This document shows, in pieces, positions 33,937-42,638 of a stretch of 64,000 bases of DNA. The notes under the pieces are model-generated. The model was not told the DNA's origin. It saw only the letters and a list, made by a program, of their open reading frames with translations, and searched no databases. The DNA is taken from positions 1-64,000 of the forward strand of contig JBEAMJ010000046.1 of NCBI GenBank assembly GCA_041166025.1, in the 5' to 3' direction. This DNA is from UBA7672 sp041166025 (GTDB lineage Bacteria; Pseudomonadota; Alphaproteobacteria; Caulobacterales; Hyphomonadaceae). Position 1 is the first letter of the stretch. Every line of letters starts with the position of its first letter. The position numbers and the translations under genes are program-made.

Positions 33937-34680
33937 TCAGCCCGCCTTCGCCCACTTACCGTCGGCGCCCTTGCGGTAGAAGGTGAAGCTTGCGGGGTCC
34001 CACGGTGCATCGTCCTGGCCGAGCATGTGGAAGAGGGCGTAGCTCGGGCGCGACTCCCAGAATTGCACGGCATCACCTGTGAAGCCGTTCGGACCGCAGG
34101 CATTCCACGGCTCATCCGGGTTTAATGTGTTCATCTCCGCCGTGAGTTCAGCGTTGGGAACAAGTTCGAATGTCCTGCCCGCGACGACAGGCCCCGTCCG
34201 AGGCTTGATCTCGCACCGTGTGCGTTGGTCTTCGGGCGCCTTGCCGAGAGTCTTAAGGGCGGCCTGCTCTGCGGTCTCGCCGGCTGCGAGCGGGAGCATC
34301 TCCAAAATGAATACGGCCTGATCTTCCGGCGTGCCATCCATGCGGTACTTCACATAGCTCTGCACCACCTCATAGCGGTTCGGTACCCAGCCCTCCGGGG
34401 TGCAATCCTGCGCGCGGAAGACAATAGCGTCGGTGGGCGTGAGGCCGATTTCCTGCGTTCTCCACTCGCACTTTGCCGCGAGCTTCGGGGCCTGTGGGTT
34501 GGTTCTGAGGAAGATCGACACATCGGCATTGCTGCAAAGGCCGGTGAGCGGGAGCGGGTTGCAGGCGCTGGCAGCTGCCGGCGCGGCAGCCGGCGCATCA
34601 GGTGCAGCGCCGGTCCCGTCGCTGCACGCATAGATGGCCAACGAAGCGGTTGAGGCGAGCAAGATCTTGGTGAGCTTCAT
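33937..34680 (-). CDS. Lipoprotein of unknown function
   Basis: A 247-residue lipoprotein (lipobox IYAC, C19) with an Ala/Pro spacer to about residue 38. A Cys-rich globular part follows: cysteines at CNPLPLTGLCS, AKCEWR, AQDCTPEGW, TRCEIK and NACGPNGF, probably disulfide-bonded. No family is recognised. It is 98 bp upstream of the cystatin-like gene on the same strand and could share its transcript. Confidence 0.7.
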   Translation of the reverse strand: MKLTKILLASTASLAIYACSDGTGAAPDAPAAAPAAASACNPLPLTGLCSNADVSIFLRTNPQAPKLAAKCEWRTQEIGLTPTDAIVFRAQDCTPEGWVPNRYEVVQSYVKYRMDGTPEDQAVFILEMLPLAAGETAEQAALKTLGKAPEDQRTRCEIKPRTGPVVAGRTFELVPNAELTAEMNTLNPDEPWNACGPNGFTGDAVQFWESRPSYALFHMLGQDDAPWDPASFTFYRKGADGKWAKAG

Positions 34681-34783
34681 CCTTCAATCCTACCGCCGCT
34701 CTGCAAAAAGGGCACCAAGCGGCACCGCAACTCAAAAGTCGCCGGTCGCTTCTAGCCTCGCGCCGTCGGATCGCTCAAGCGGG

Positions 34784-36259
34784 TCATTGCGGCTTGGGCG
34801 CCGTAGACGCGTACTTCGCTGCGGCGTCTGCCCACTTATAGGGCAGGGTGTCAGGGACGATGCTCACTTCCGTTGTGAACTTGAAGGGCGCTGCGGGGAT
34901 GCCGCTTTCGAAGGTCGCTTCGACGAAGAAAGCCGTGAAGCCTTCCGTGGGCATCGGCACCTGGGCGAAGTAATTGCCTTCCGGACCGGGCTCGATGACC
35001 GTGGAGGTGTAGATTTTGCCGACGCTCTCGACGCGGAAGTCGCGCGTCTTGGGATTGTGGGCCTGCCAGAGCCTCACCTCGAGCGGCTTGTCGAGTGGGC
35101 TGAGGGCGATGCCGTTGGCGTCGACCTTGTTCCAGATGAAGTCCGGCCGCTTGCCACCGGTGATGACCGAATTGTACCAGGCCAGCATCGAGTCCTGCGC
35201 GTCGGAGCCAGCGAGATTGTGGGCCGCGTTCTCGACATAGCGCAGACGTTTTTCCTGCGGCATTGCCTCATAGTAGAAGCGGGAGTTATCCGGCAGGAAG
35301 AACTGGTCGCCTGACGCGTTCACGATGAATTTCGGGATCGTGAGACGCGCGCGGTCACGATAGTTGTAGGCGTCCTCGATCGCGAGCACGGCCTGGTATT
35401 CCGGCGTGCCGATCTTGTGCGGGAAAAGGCCGTGGCTGACATAGTCGCCCAGCGATGGCGCGAAGAAGCCGAGCACCTCGAAATGGTGTTTGGTGATCTC
35501 TTCCGAATTCAGCGCGTCGATGACCAGCGGCATGATGCCGATGACACGTTCGTCTACTGCGCCGACGAGCCACGTCGTCCAGCCGCGCTTGGAGGCGCCA
35601 GAGACCACGAACTGGTTGATGGCGACCTGGCCGCCTGCATCGGACTTCATGAATTCCTGCGTGGCGTCCATCGCCTTGACGCCGGCTTTCACCATGGCGA
35701 GGCGCACGAGCCATTCATCGTCCTTGGTCGTGAAGTGCTTCACGCGCGTATAGGCGATGATGTCATCTTCCCACCGCGGCTTGTCCTTCGAGTCGGTGAA
35801 GGTTAGCGGCTGGTTGGGCACCATGCCGACCTCGGCCACGACGGAGCCCGTTTCCTTCGCGATGCGGATGGAGCGGTCCTGCCCGTCAGTTGGTGCGGGG
35901 TCAGTGTTGTCGCCCTGCCAGATAAAGAGGAGGGCCTCGTCGTGCTTCACCTCGGCCGGTTTCACGATGGTCATCCAATGCTTCCACACCGGCTTGTCGA
36001 CATCGACTTCTGTGCGCCAGGTCTGCGACGTCATTTCGAGGACGAAGGTCGTGTAACCGTCGCCCTGCTTGGTGGAGACCAGCTCCCATTTGTAGGCAGG
36101 ATCGGGCTTGGCGACGTAGGCGTCGAGCGCGGTCTTCTCCTCGGGCTTGACCGAGAGGTCGGCGGAGGGAGTAGCCGGGACTTCGGGCGCTGACGCGGGA
36201 GCAGGGGTGCATGCAACCAGCGCCGCGGCGCAGGCTAAAGAGAGTGTTCTGCGAATCAT
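34784..36259 (-). CDS. PhoPQ-activated pathogenicity-related family lipoprotein
   Basis: A 491-residue exported protein (lipobox LVAC, C17) of the PhoPQ-related family (PF10142, PqaA-like), which has an alpha/beta-hydrolase core. Visible are LFIWQGDNTD, the nucleophile-like VSGASKRGWTTWL, PLVIDALNSEE, KFIVNASGDQFFLPDNSRFY and AAHNLAGSDA supplying a late His. The family is linked to PhoPQ in Salmonella, but the enzymatic role is unknown. It stands alone, separated from the MFS gene by a terminator. Confidence 0.88.
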   Translation of the reverse strand: MIRRTLSLACAAALVACTPAPASAPEVPATPSADLSVKPEEKTALDAYVAKPDPAYKWELVSTKQGDGYTTFVLEMTSQTWRTEVDVDKPVWKHWMTIVKPAEVKHDEALLFIWQGDNTDPAPTDGQDRSIRIAKETGSVVAEVGMVPNQPLTFTDSKDKPRWEDDIIAYTRVKHFTTKDDEWLVRLAMVKAGVKAMDATQEFMKSDAGGQVAINQFVVSGASKRGWTTWLVGAVDERVIGIMPLVIDALNSEEITKHHFEVLGFFAPSLGDYVSHGLFPHKIGTPEYQAVLAIEDAYNYRDRARLTIPKFIVNASGDQFFLPDNSRFYYEAMPQEKRLRYVENAAHNLAGSDAQDSMLAWYNSVITGGKRPDFIWNKVDANGIALSPLDKPLEVRLWQAHNPKTRDFRVESVGKIYTSTVIEPGPEGNYFAQVPMPTEGFTAFFVEATFESGIPAAPFKFTTEVSIVPDTLPYKWADAAAKYASTAPKPQ

Positions 36260-36387
36260 GATGACGCTCCCGTCCAGCTGTGATCGCCGGTCGGGACACT
36301 TTAGAGCGAGATCGCAAGCTTTGTCATTCCCGCTCTCGACGCTTCGCTGGCGACCGGAAAGGCAGACTTACTTTGGCGCGCTGTTAT

Positions 36388-36416
36388 GGAAAGGCCGCGC
36401 GATTGCTCGCGCGGCC
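36388..36416 (-). terminator. Terminator of the MFS transporter gene
   Basis: A 10-bp GGCCGCGCGA/TCGCGCGGCC stem (36393-36402 with 36407-36416) with a TTGC loop is followed on the minus strand by TTTCC. It lies 22 bp beyond the MFS stop. Confidence 0.7.
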
Positions 36417-36437
36417 TCTCTTTGGTTGTGACGTGTC

Positions 36438-38009
36438 TCAGGCTTCTTTGGGCTTGCGGCCCATCGACCGGACCACGAGGAACAGGCCGAGCAGCAGCGA
36501 GATGACGATGAGTCCAAGCTGCATCATTTGCACCGGGTCGGTCGAAGTGAGTCCCGGCACGCCGCCGAAGAAGTAGCGTGCGCCGAGGCCGCCTGCGCCG
36601 CAAATGAACAGGAGGATGCCAACGCGTGCGCCGCCATCTGATACCGCCTTGCCGGCCTTGACTTCGCGCCCAATCGCCATTGCCTCAAGGGCAATAAAGA
36701 CGAGAGCGAGGACGAAGAACGGCGTCATCCACATCAGGGCCTCGCGCAGGCCTTCCTGTGCAGCGAGCGTCGCGTCTACCCCGGCGGCGATCTTTGCCGT
36801 CGCGAAATTGGTCGAGAGGATACCAACCAGCGTGGGGCCGGCGCCCAGACCGATGAAGTTGAGGATCATCAGCAGGATGGCGCTCGACATGGTGCGCTGC
36901 GAGGCCTTCACCGAGTTGTTCACCAGCGCGAGCGCCGGCGCCAGGTAGAAGATGTTGAGCAACAGCGGCAGGATCAGCAGGGCAAGGGCCATCGTCCATT
37001 CTTGCGCCTGTGTGTAGAAGTACCAGAACGGCGTCGCCGCAGCCATGGCGATCAGCGGCACGAGAGCGTACCAAACACGGGCGCGCTTCGACAGGCGGTC
37101 TACGACGGCGCCCGACGCGATTGTCCCGATGCCGATGCCGACGCCGACGACGAGCGCGTACCAGAGCGCGATCTGGTCGGGCGTCATCTTGAGGACGCGG
37201 ATCAGGAAAGGCGCATTGAATCCGAGCGCGGCATAGCCGACGAGCGAGGAGAAGCCGCACCCCAGCGCACACCATAGCAAGACCGGGCGGCTGATGAACT
37301 CCCAGAAGGTCTGGCCGAAGCTCGAACTTTCCTGCGGGGCGGCCGCCGCATAGCCGGGATCCATCGCGCCGCGCTTGGGTTCGCGAACGACAAACAGCAT
37401 GATCAGCGCGGCGATCACGCCTGCAACACCGATCGCAATGAAAGCAGTGCGCCAGCCGAAATACTTGTCGATCTGCGCGCCGAAGGCGATGGCCGCGGCC
37501 TGACCCAGAGGCACACCCATCGAGAAGATCGCGAGCGCAAGGCCGCGCTTCTCGGCGGGGAAGTAGTCCGAGATGATCGAGTAGGACGGCGGGGCGCCTG
37601 CCGCTTCGCCGACGCCGACGCCCATGCGGGCAGCCAGCAGGGTGGGATAGTTCTGCGCCAGGCCGCACGCCGCCGTGAAAGCCGACCACAGCGTCGCTCC
37701 GGCATAAAGGATATTGCGGCGGCTAGTGCGGTCCGCCATGAAGCCGACCACGACGCCTAGCACGGTGTAGACCAGCGCAAACCAGAAGCCGGTCATCCAG
37801 CCCATCTGCGCATCGGTAAGCCCCACGGTCGTCCCGTCGGGCAGCGTCGTCGCGAAGGCCGGGTCCTTCTTGATCGACTCGATCAGCACCGACATCAGCT
37901 GCCGGTCGAGGAAGTTGAAGATGTAGATGAAGCCCAGCATTGCCAGCACGACCCAGGCATACGCGGTCGTACGCTGCGCGCCGGGCGGCGCGGCTGTGGT
38001 CTCGGTCAT
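36438..38009 (-). CDS. MFS transporter, Spinster-like
   Basis: A 523-residue inner-membrane permease with twelve predicted helices and a longer middle loop near residue 210. The first helix ends FNFLDRQLMSVL. The loop motif between helices 2 and 3 reads GFMADRTSRRNILYAG, the MFS signature A, and GEAAGAPPSYSIISDYFP is a Spinster-type helix 4/5 segment. GGGAGG fixes ATG 38009; an in-frame upstream extension of 54 residues is not credible. The substrate is unknown. Relatives in Caulobacterales and sphingomonads often sit by lipid or aromatic degradation genes, but no such context exists here. Confidence 0.88.
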   Translation of the reverse strand: MTETTAAPPGAQRTTAYAWVVLAMLGFIYIFNFLDRQLMSVLIESIKKDPAFATTLPDGTTVGLTDAQMGWMTGFWFALVYTVLGVVVGFMADRTSRRNILYAGATLWSAFTAACGLAQNYPTLLAARMGVGVGEAAGAPPSYSIISDYFPAEKRGLALAIFSMGVPLGQAAAIAFGAQIDKYFGWRTAFIAIGVAGVIAALIMLFVVREPKRGAMDPGYAAAAPQESSSFGQTFWEFISRPVLLWCALGCGFSSLVGYAALGFNAPFLIRVLKMTPDQIALWYALVVGVGIGIGTIASGAVVDRLSKRARVWYALVPLIAMAAATPFWYFYTQAQEWTMALALLILPLLLNIFYLAPALALVNNSVKASQRTMSSAILLMILNFIGLGAGPTLVGILSTNFATAKIAAGVDATLAAQEGLREALMWMTPFFVLALVFIALEAMAIGREVKAGKAVSDGGARVGILLFICGAGGLGARYFFGGVPGLTSTDPVQMMQLGLIVISLLLGLFLVVRSMGRKPKEA

Positions 38010-38210
38010 TGTCTGCCTCCCGGTCGGCCTTGGGCCCTTATTGGAATGCGCTAGTTTCCATATCGCCGGTGGATTGGCCAGTCGCTTGTCGCCGCAGGAG
38101 AATGGCAGGTCTTGCCGCGTCTGCGAAAAGAGCGGGCCGGGCCGCTTGATCTCCCCCTCCCGGCAGAGCATCTAACCCCCGCCCATCTCCCCGGTCCGCA
38201 GGAACACTCC

Positions 38211-39875
38211 ATGCCCGCCTATCAGTATGTCTACCACCTCGACGGCCTGACGAAGATCTACCCGGGTGGGAAGAAGGTGTTCGAGAACATTCGGCTGCAC
38301 TTCCTGCCGGACGCGAAAATCGGCGTGGTAGGTGTCAACGGCTCGGGCAAGTCGACGCTTCTGAAGATCATGGCAGGGCTCGACACCGAGATCATCGGCG
38401 AGGCCAAGCCCGCCGACGGCATCAAGGTCGGCTACCTGGCGCAGGAACCGAAGCTCGATCCCAAGCTGACCGTGTTTGAGAACATTGCCTCCAAATGCCC
38501 CGAAAAGCAGATGGTGGACGAATTCAACAAGATCTCGGCCCAGCTCGGAGAGGACTATTCCGACGAGCTGATGGAGAAGATGACTAAGCTGCAGGAAGAG
38601 ATCGACGCGGCTGACGCCTGGGACATAGACTCCAAGATCGAGATGGCGATGGAAGCACTGCGCTGCCCGCCAGGCGATGCGGACGTCACAAAGCTGTCGG
38701 GCGGCGAGATCCGTCGAGCGGCGATCTGCCAGCTGCTGCTGTCGAAGCCCGACATGATCCTGATGGACGAACCGACCAACCACCTGGACGCGGAGTCGGT
38801 GGCGTGGCTGCAGAACTACCTGATGAACTTCCCGGGTTGCGTGATCCTCGTCACGCACGACCGTTACTTCCTCGACCAGATCACGAAGTGGATCCTCGAG
38901 CTCGATCGCGGGCAGGGCATCCCCTATGAGGGCAACTACTCCACCTGGCTGGAGAAAAAAGCCAAACGGATTGCGCAGGAAGCGCGCGAGGAAGAAGGCC
39001 GCCAGAAGACGCTCAACCGCGAACTGGAATGGGTGCGGTCTTCCGCCAAGGCGCGGCAGGCCAAGTCAAAGGCGCGCATCTCGGCTTATGAGGAGATGGC
39101 CGCGAAGGCCGAGCGGGAGAAGATCACTACCGCACAGATCCGGATCCCGCCAGGACCGCGACTCGGCTCCAACGTCATCGAAGCGGAGCACCTCAACAAG
39201 GCGTTCGGCGACAAGCTGCTTATCGAGGATCTGTCGTTCAAGTTGCCGCCGGGCGGAATTGTCGGCGTTATTGGTCCCAACGGCGCGGGCAAGACCACGC
39301 TGTTCAAGATGATCACGGGGCGCGAGGCGCCGGATGGCGGAACATTCAGGGTCGGCGAAAGCGTGAAGCTCGGCTATATCGACCAGTCGCGAGACAGCCT
39401 CAACGACAAGAACACGGTTTGGCAGGAAGTCTCGGGCGGGCTCGACATTATCAAGGTGGGCGATGCCGAGCAGCCGTCACGCGCCTATGTGAGCGCATTC
39501 AACTTCAAGGGCGTCGACCAGCAGAAGAAGGTGGGCCAACTCTCGGGCGGTGAACGCAATCGGGTGCACCTTGCCAAAATGCTGCGTGAGGGCGCAAACG
39601 TGCTGCTGCTCGACGAACCGACCAATGATCTCGACGTGGAAACGCTGCAGGCGCTGGAAGCGGCGCTGGAAGACTTCCCCGGCTGCGCTGTGATCATCAG
39701 CCACGACCGCTGGTTCCTCGACCGGATCGCAACGCACATCCTGGCTTTTGAAGGCGACAGCCATGTCGAATGGTTCGAAGGCAATTTCGAGGACTATCTC
39801 GCCGACAAGAAGCGCAGACTGGGCGCGGACGCGGTTGAGCCGAAACGGCCGACTTTCAAAAAGTTTGCGCGATAG
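38211..39875 (+). CDS. ettA: Energy-dependent translational throttle protein EttA (ABC-F)
   Basis: A soluble ABC-F ATPase of 554 residues that binds the ribosomal E site and gates elongation by energy state. There are two ATP-binding domains: Walker A VGVNGSGKSTLL and IGPNGAGKTTLF, signatures LSGGEIRRAAIC and LSGGERNRVHLA, and Walker B MILMDEPTNHLD and VLLLDEPTNDLD. The linker between domains and the arm insertion of the first domain are of EttA type (MPAYQYVYHLDGLTKIYPGG at the start). GCAGGAAC precedes ATG 38211. It has no operon partner and converges with the methyltransferase gene. Confidence 0.95.
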   Translation: MPAYQYVYHLDGLTKIYPGGKKVFENIRLHFLPDAKIGVVGVNGSGKSTLLKIMAGLDTEIIGEAKPADGIKVGYLAQEPKLDPKLTVFENIASKCPEKQMVDEFNKISAQLGEDYSDELMEKMTKLQEEIDAADAWDIDSKIEMAMEALRCPPGDADVTKLSGGEIRRAAICQLLLSKPDMILMDEPTNHLDAESVAWLQNYLMNFPGCVILVTHDRYFLDQITKWILELDRGQGIPYEGNYSTWLEKKAKRIAQEAREEEGRQKTLNRELEWVRSSAKARQAKSKARISAYEEMAAKAEREKITTAQIRIPPGPRLGSNVIEAEHLNKAFGDKLLIEDLSFKLPPGGIVGVIGPNGAGKTTLFKMITGREAPDGGTFRVGESVKLGYIDQSRDSLNDKNTVWQEVSGGLDIIKVGDAEQPSRAYVSAFNFKGVDQQKKVGQLSGGERNRVHLAKMLREGANVLLLDEPTNDLDVETLQALEAALEDFPGCAVIISHDRWFLDRIATHILAFEGDSHVEWFEGNFEDYLADKKRRLGADAVEPKRPTFKKFAR

Positions 39876-39915
39876 CGCAGCGCCCGCCGATGAACCCGGC
39901 GAGTGCGGTGAGGCG

Positions 39916-40713
39916 TCATCCGGGCTTCCTGAAACGGTAGATGATCTGGTCCGTCCTTCCCCGGATAGCGGGGTTCATGACCATGAGCGTGTGGTCGTCG
40001 GCGGGCTTGCGCAGCGCGGCGCTTTCGCTCTCGAACCTGAAGCCCGCAGCCTCGATATCTCTGCGGATCACCACCGGATCCATGCGATGGACCGTGTTCG
40101 GGGCGTCAGCGGTTTCGGGGTTCGCCACGTGATCGACAACGACATAGATGCCGCCCGGCTTGAGCGCGTCATAGACTTTCCGGTTCATGCGCGCGGCAAG
40201 ATCTGAAGGGAACCGCTTCAGGTAGAGATCGTGGTAGTTCTGCGACGTGAAGATCATGTCGAGCGGCTCAGGGAAGGCGAGGTCATTGAAGGCCGAGCGC
40301 ATCGTGACGATTTCGTTCGGGTATGCTTTCTCGAGGATATCCAGCGAGTCGCCGTAAAGGACAGGTTTTGCTTGCATGAACTCATCGGGACTCCAGGCAT
40401 AGACTTTCCCGGTTGAACCTACCTTCGCAATGAAGAGGCGCGTGAAATAGCCGGCGCCCTGCATGATGTCTGCGACCCTCCAACCAGGCTGGATTTCGGC
40501 GAGTTCTAGGATCGCCGCGCCCTGACGCTGCGAGTCGAGCGCCACGTCTTCAGGAGGCCGGCGTGGATCGGCGATCGCCTCTGCAACCGATATCTGCCTT
40601 GCCACCGGCGCCGTTGTCGAGCAGGCTGCCAGTATCAGCGTTGACACAACGAATGCCGCTTGTCCAAGCAGGCTCTTTTTGGAATGGCAATGAACCAACG
40701 TGACCTCCTGCAA
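39916..40713 (-). CDS. Lipoprotein-type predicted methyltransferase (COG4798-like)
   Basis: A 265-residue protein with a lipoprotein signal (LILAAC, C31) followed by a Rossmann methyltransferase core. The SAM-binding strand is VADIMQGAGYFTRLFIAKVG. The later motifs are DMIFTSQNYHDLY and LKPGGIYVVVDHV. An exported SAM-dependent enzyme is odd because SAM is cytoplasmic, so it may bind another ligand. Similar predicted methyltransferases with signal peptides are widespread and uncharacterised. Confidence 0.78.
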   Translation of the reverse strand: MQEVTLVHCHSKKSLLGQAAFVVSTLILAACSTTAPVARQISVAEAIADPRRPPEDVALDSQRQGAAILELAEIQPGWRVADIMQGAGYFTRLFIAKVGSTGKVYAWSPDEFMQAKPVLYGDSLDILEKAYPNEIVTMRSAFNDLAFPEPLDMIFTSQNYHDLYLKRFPSDLAARMNRKVYDALKPGGIYVVVDHVANPETADAPNTVHRMDPVVIRRDIEAAGFRFESESAALRKPADDHTLMVMNPAIRGRTDQIIYRFRKPG

Positions 40714-40786
40714 GCGAGTGCTTCAATCGCATCATCGGCGCGTGGCGCAGTCATCTAGCACGCCCGCCGTGCAGGACTGAATGGAC

Positions 40787-41728
40787 TTAGGCCACCACTC
40801 GCAGTTCACCGGTGCCATCGAGCGGGACGCCTTTGGGCCAGACTTTCTCGACATGCTCGCTGGACACGCCGAGGAGTTCCGCGGCGCGGGGGAGGGTGGG
40901 CTTTTCGCCCTGCTTGATAAGCCGGTCGGCGGCCTGCGCGATCTGCAACGGCGTCAGCTGCGGCTCGGGCTTCGGCAGGTCGACGGCCTGGATATGGGCG
41001 CCCATGCGCTGATCGCGGAAAGCGGCGGCACGGCGGGCGACGGCGCGGCGGGCAGCTTCCCGGAGTTCTTCCTCGGTCTTCGGACGACGCGGCGTGCGAG
41101 GCTTCGGCGCGGGCGTATCTGTGCTTTCGGAGGCGGCATCTGAAGGGGTTGCGGCGGCTTCGGCCATGGCTGCAGCCGCTTGCGCAATACCGGCGCGTGC
41201 GGTTTCGAGCGCGGCTTCGGCGGCGGTCATCTCGGCGGCTTCCTTGCGGCGCTGCGCCTGGCGCATTGCGTAGGCTTCTGCGTCCATCGCCTTGCGGCCC
41301 TCGACGATCCACGCCATGGCGGGCTTCGCGAAGGCGAAGATGTAGAATACGATGTCGACCGTTGCAGCAGGCGGCAGATGCGCGCCGGCGGGGGCGTTGG
41401 CCTTGACGATCTCCCAGCCCATGTGGACGCCGATGTTGGTCGCGAAGGCAAAGCCGAGGCAGCAGAGCAGGGCGGGCAGCAGCACAGCGTAATCGACCTT
41501 GCCGCCATCGGTCTTGCGATGCTTGATCGCGTGCATGGCGCCGGAGGCGGCGCAGTTCACAAGGCCAATGCCGAACGCCATCATCGCGGCGAAGGCTGCA
41601 ACGCACAGCCAGGAAATGTCGAGCTGCGGCCAGAACATGCCGACCACCCCGCCCGTCGCGAGCGTGGCGCCGGAGAGCGTCAGCCCCCACGCGAAGATCG
41701 ATGACCAGGTATAATCGCGCTGTTCCAT
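40787..41728 (-). CDS. Membrane protein with coiled coil and putative C-terminal HTH
   Basis: A 313-residue protein of no family I recognise. Four membrane helices occupy residues about 10-32, 37-60, 80-103 and 118-140. A highly charged Ala/Glu/Arg-rich coiled-coil stretch (about 140-200), a Pro-rich linker and a basic helix follow. Near the end, PTLPRAAELLGVSSEHVEKV has the shape of a helix-turn-helix. It could be a membrane-anchored DNA-binding protein, loosely like SpdB-type DUF2637 proteins. It is a single gene. Confidence 0.6.
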   Translation of the reverse strand: MEQRDYTWSSIFAWGLTLSGATLATGGVVGMFWPQLDISWLCVAAFAAMMAFGIGLVNCAASGAMHAIKHRKTDGGKVDYAVLLPALLCCLGFAFATNIGVHMGWEIVKANAPAGAHLPPAATVDIVFYIFAFAKPAMAWIVEGRKAMDAEAYAMRQAQRRKEAAEMTAAEAALETARAGIAQAAAAMAEAAATPSDAASESTDTPAPKPRTPRRPKTEEELREAARRAVARRAAAFRDQRMGAHIQAVDLPKPEPQLTPLQIAQAADRLIKQGEKPTLPRAAELLGVSSEHVEKVWPKGVPLDGTGELRVVA

Positions 41729-41906
41729 GCCGATGAATTTCGCGCGTGCAAGTGTACGAGTCGCTAACGATGATTTCGCGTTGCTGAATCAGAGAGATGC
41801 GCGCCTTGTTGCGTTCAGGGCTATAAGCGCGTTGCGTTCGTGGCGAATGTCATGCGGCAGTTTTTGCCGATGATGTGCGCGCTGGATACGTCAGCTGCCA
41901 ATGCGA

Positions 41907-42143
41907 TCAGGCTGGCGCAATGCTGCCGCACAGCTCGAGGAAGCGGTTGGATTGGAAACGAGCGCCGACGATGTGATCGTCGTCCCAGGCGACGGCATAG
42001 GCCAACTCGGCCGTGACCTGGCCGCCAAGCCTGATGATCGCCACCGCTTGCAGGGAGACATGAGCCCACACCTGTTCCGGTCGCTCGATTGCGAGAAGCG
42101 CCGTTCGGCGCGCCGAGGGCGGTTCGTCGGCTAGGGCATCGCG
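41907..42143 (-). pseudogene. PilZ-like C-terminal remnant
   Basis: An open minus-strand frame without a normal start, running from an in-frame TAA (42144-42146) to TGA at 41907. It reads QVWAHVSLQAVAIIRLGGQV then TAELAYAVAWDDDHIVGARF, which fits the last strands of a PilZ domain. The upstream Arg-rich and DxSxxG parts are missing or blurred. A GTG at 42071 could start a 54-residue piece. It is probably a decayed c-di-GMP receptor, though a short real protein is not excluded. Confidence 0.4.
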
Positions 42144-42399
42144 TTAGGGGACCAAATGCTCGTGGAGGGCCTGGGCGATCGTAGGGCGCCAGGCTTCAAT
42201 CGAGGTCGACAGTTGGCGAGCGGTGGTCAGGGCGGCAGGGTCGGGTTGGCTGCCAGAGCCGAGCACTGCAAGCGGGATCGGTTTGGCGTGTCCAAGTGCG
42301 ACCGCGCCGCGCCATTGCCCTCGTGTCCGAACGAGCGGACCCAGCACGGGGTCGGGATAACGACCGCGGCTTGAAGAGGTTTGCAAGCGGCACGGTCAT
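42144..42399 (-). pseudogene. Small conserved-looking protein, probably frameshifted
   Basis: One frame reads MTVPLANLFKPR from ATG 42399. A second frame reads YPDPVLGPLVRTRGQWRGAV and continues to IEAWRPTIAQALHEHLVP before TAA at 42144. The join would need a one-base shift near 42360. Alternatively TTG 42386 starts an 80-residue version in the second frame alone. The second half looks like a domain seen in hypothetical proteins, but I cannot name the family. It directly precedes the PilZ-like remnant. Confidence 0.42.
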
Positions 42400-42447
42400 C
42401 CCCGGCAGGCTGGCCTCGACTCGACAGAAGCGGCGTTTGCAGGCGCA

Positions 42448-42465
42448 ATGGTTAACGGGGGTTAA
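42448..42465. promoter_or_regulatory. CtrA-like motif upstream of nrdA
   Basis: The minus strand reads TTAACCAT at 42448-42455, a CtrA half-site. With the TTAA at 42462-42465 it makes TTAA-N6-TTAA, one base short of the TTAA-N7-TTAA consensus. A GANTC methylation site (GAATC) lies at 42500. This is suggestive only. Confidence 0.3.
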
Positions 42466-42543
42466 ATCCCCTAATTTCTTGTCCGTGGATAAGCGAAAAG
42501 AATCCCGGGGCCAGCCCGTTGACGGTCCATTAGGGTTGTGGCG

Positions 42544-42591
42544 ACACTATATCTAGCGTCGGGGCTGGCGCGGGGCACCAACCAATTGGGT
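42544..42591 (+). promoter_or_regulatory. NrdR boxes upstream of nrdA
   Basis: ACACTATATCTAGCGT (42544-42559) matches 14 of 16 positions of the NrdR box ACACTATATCTTGTGT. A degenerate second site, CACCAACCAATTGGGT, lies 32 bp on (42576-42591), the usual helical phasing of tandem NrdR boxes. They sit 48-95 bp before the nrdA start. Confidence 0.68.
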
Positions 42592-42638
42592 TTCGCCGGT
42601 TCTGGCCGGGATTTACGAATTTTCGCCTCTAACGAGAG

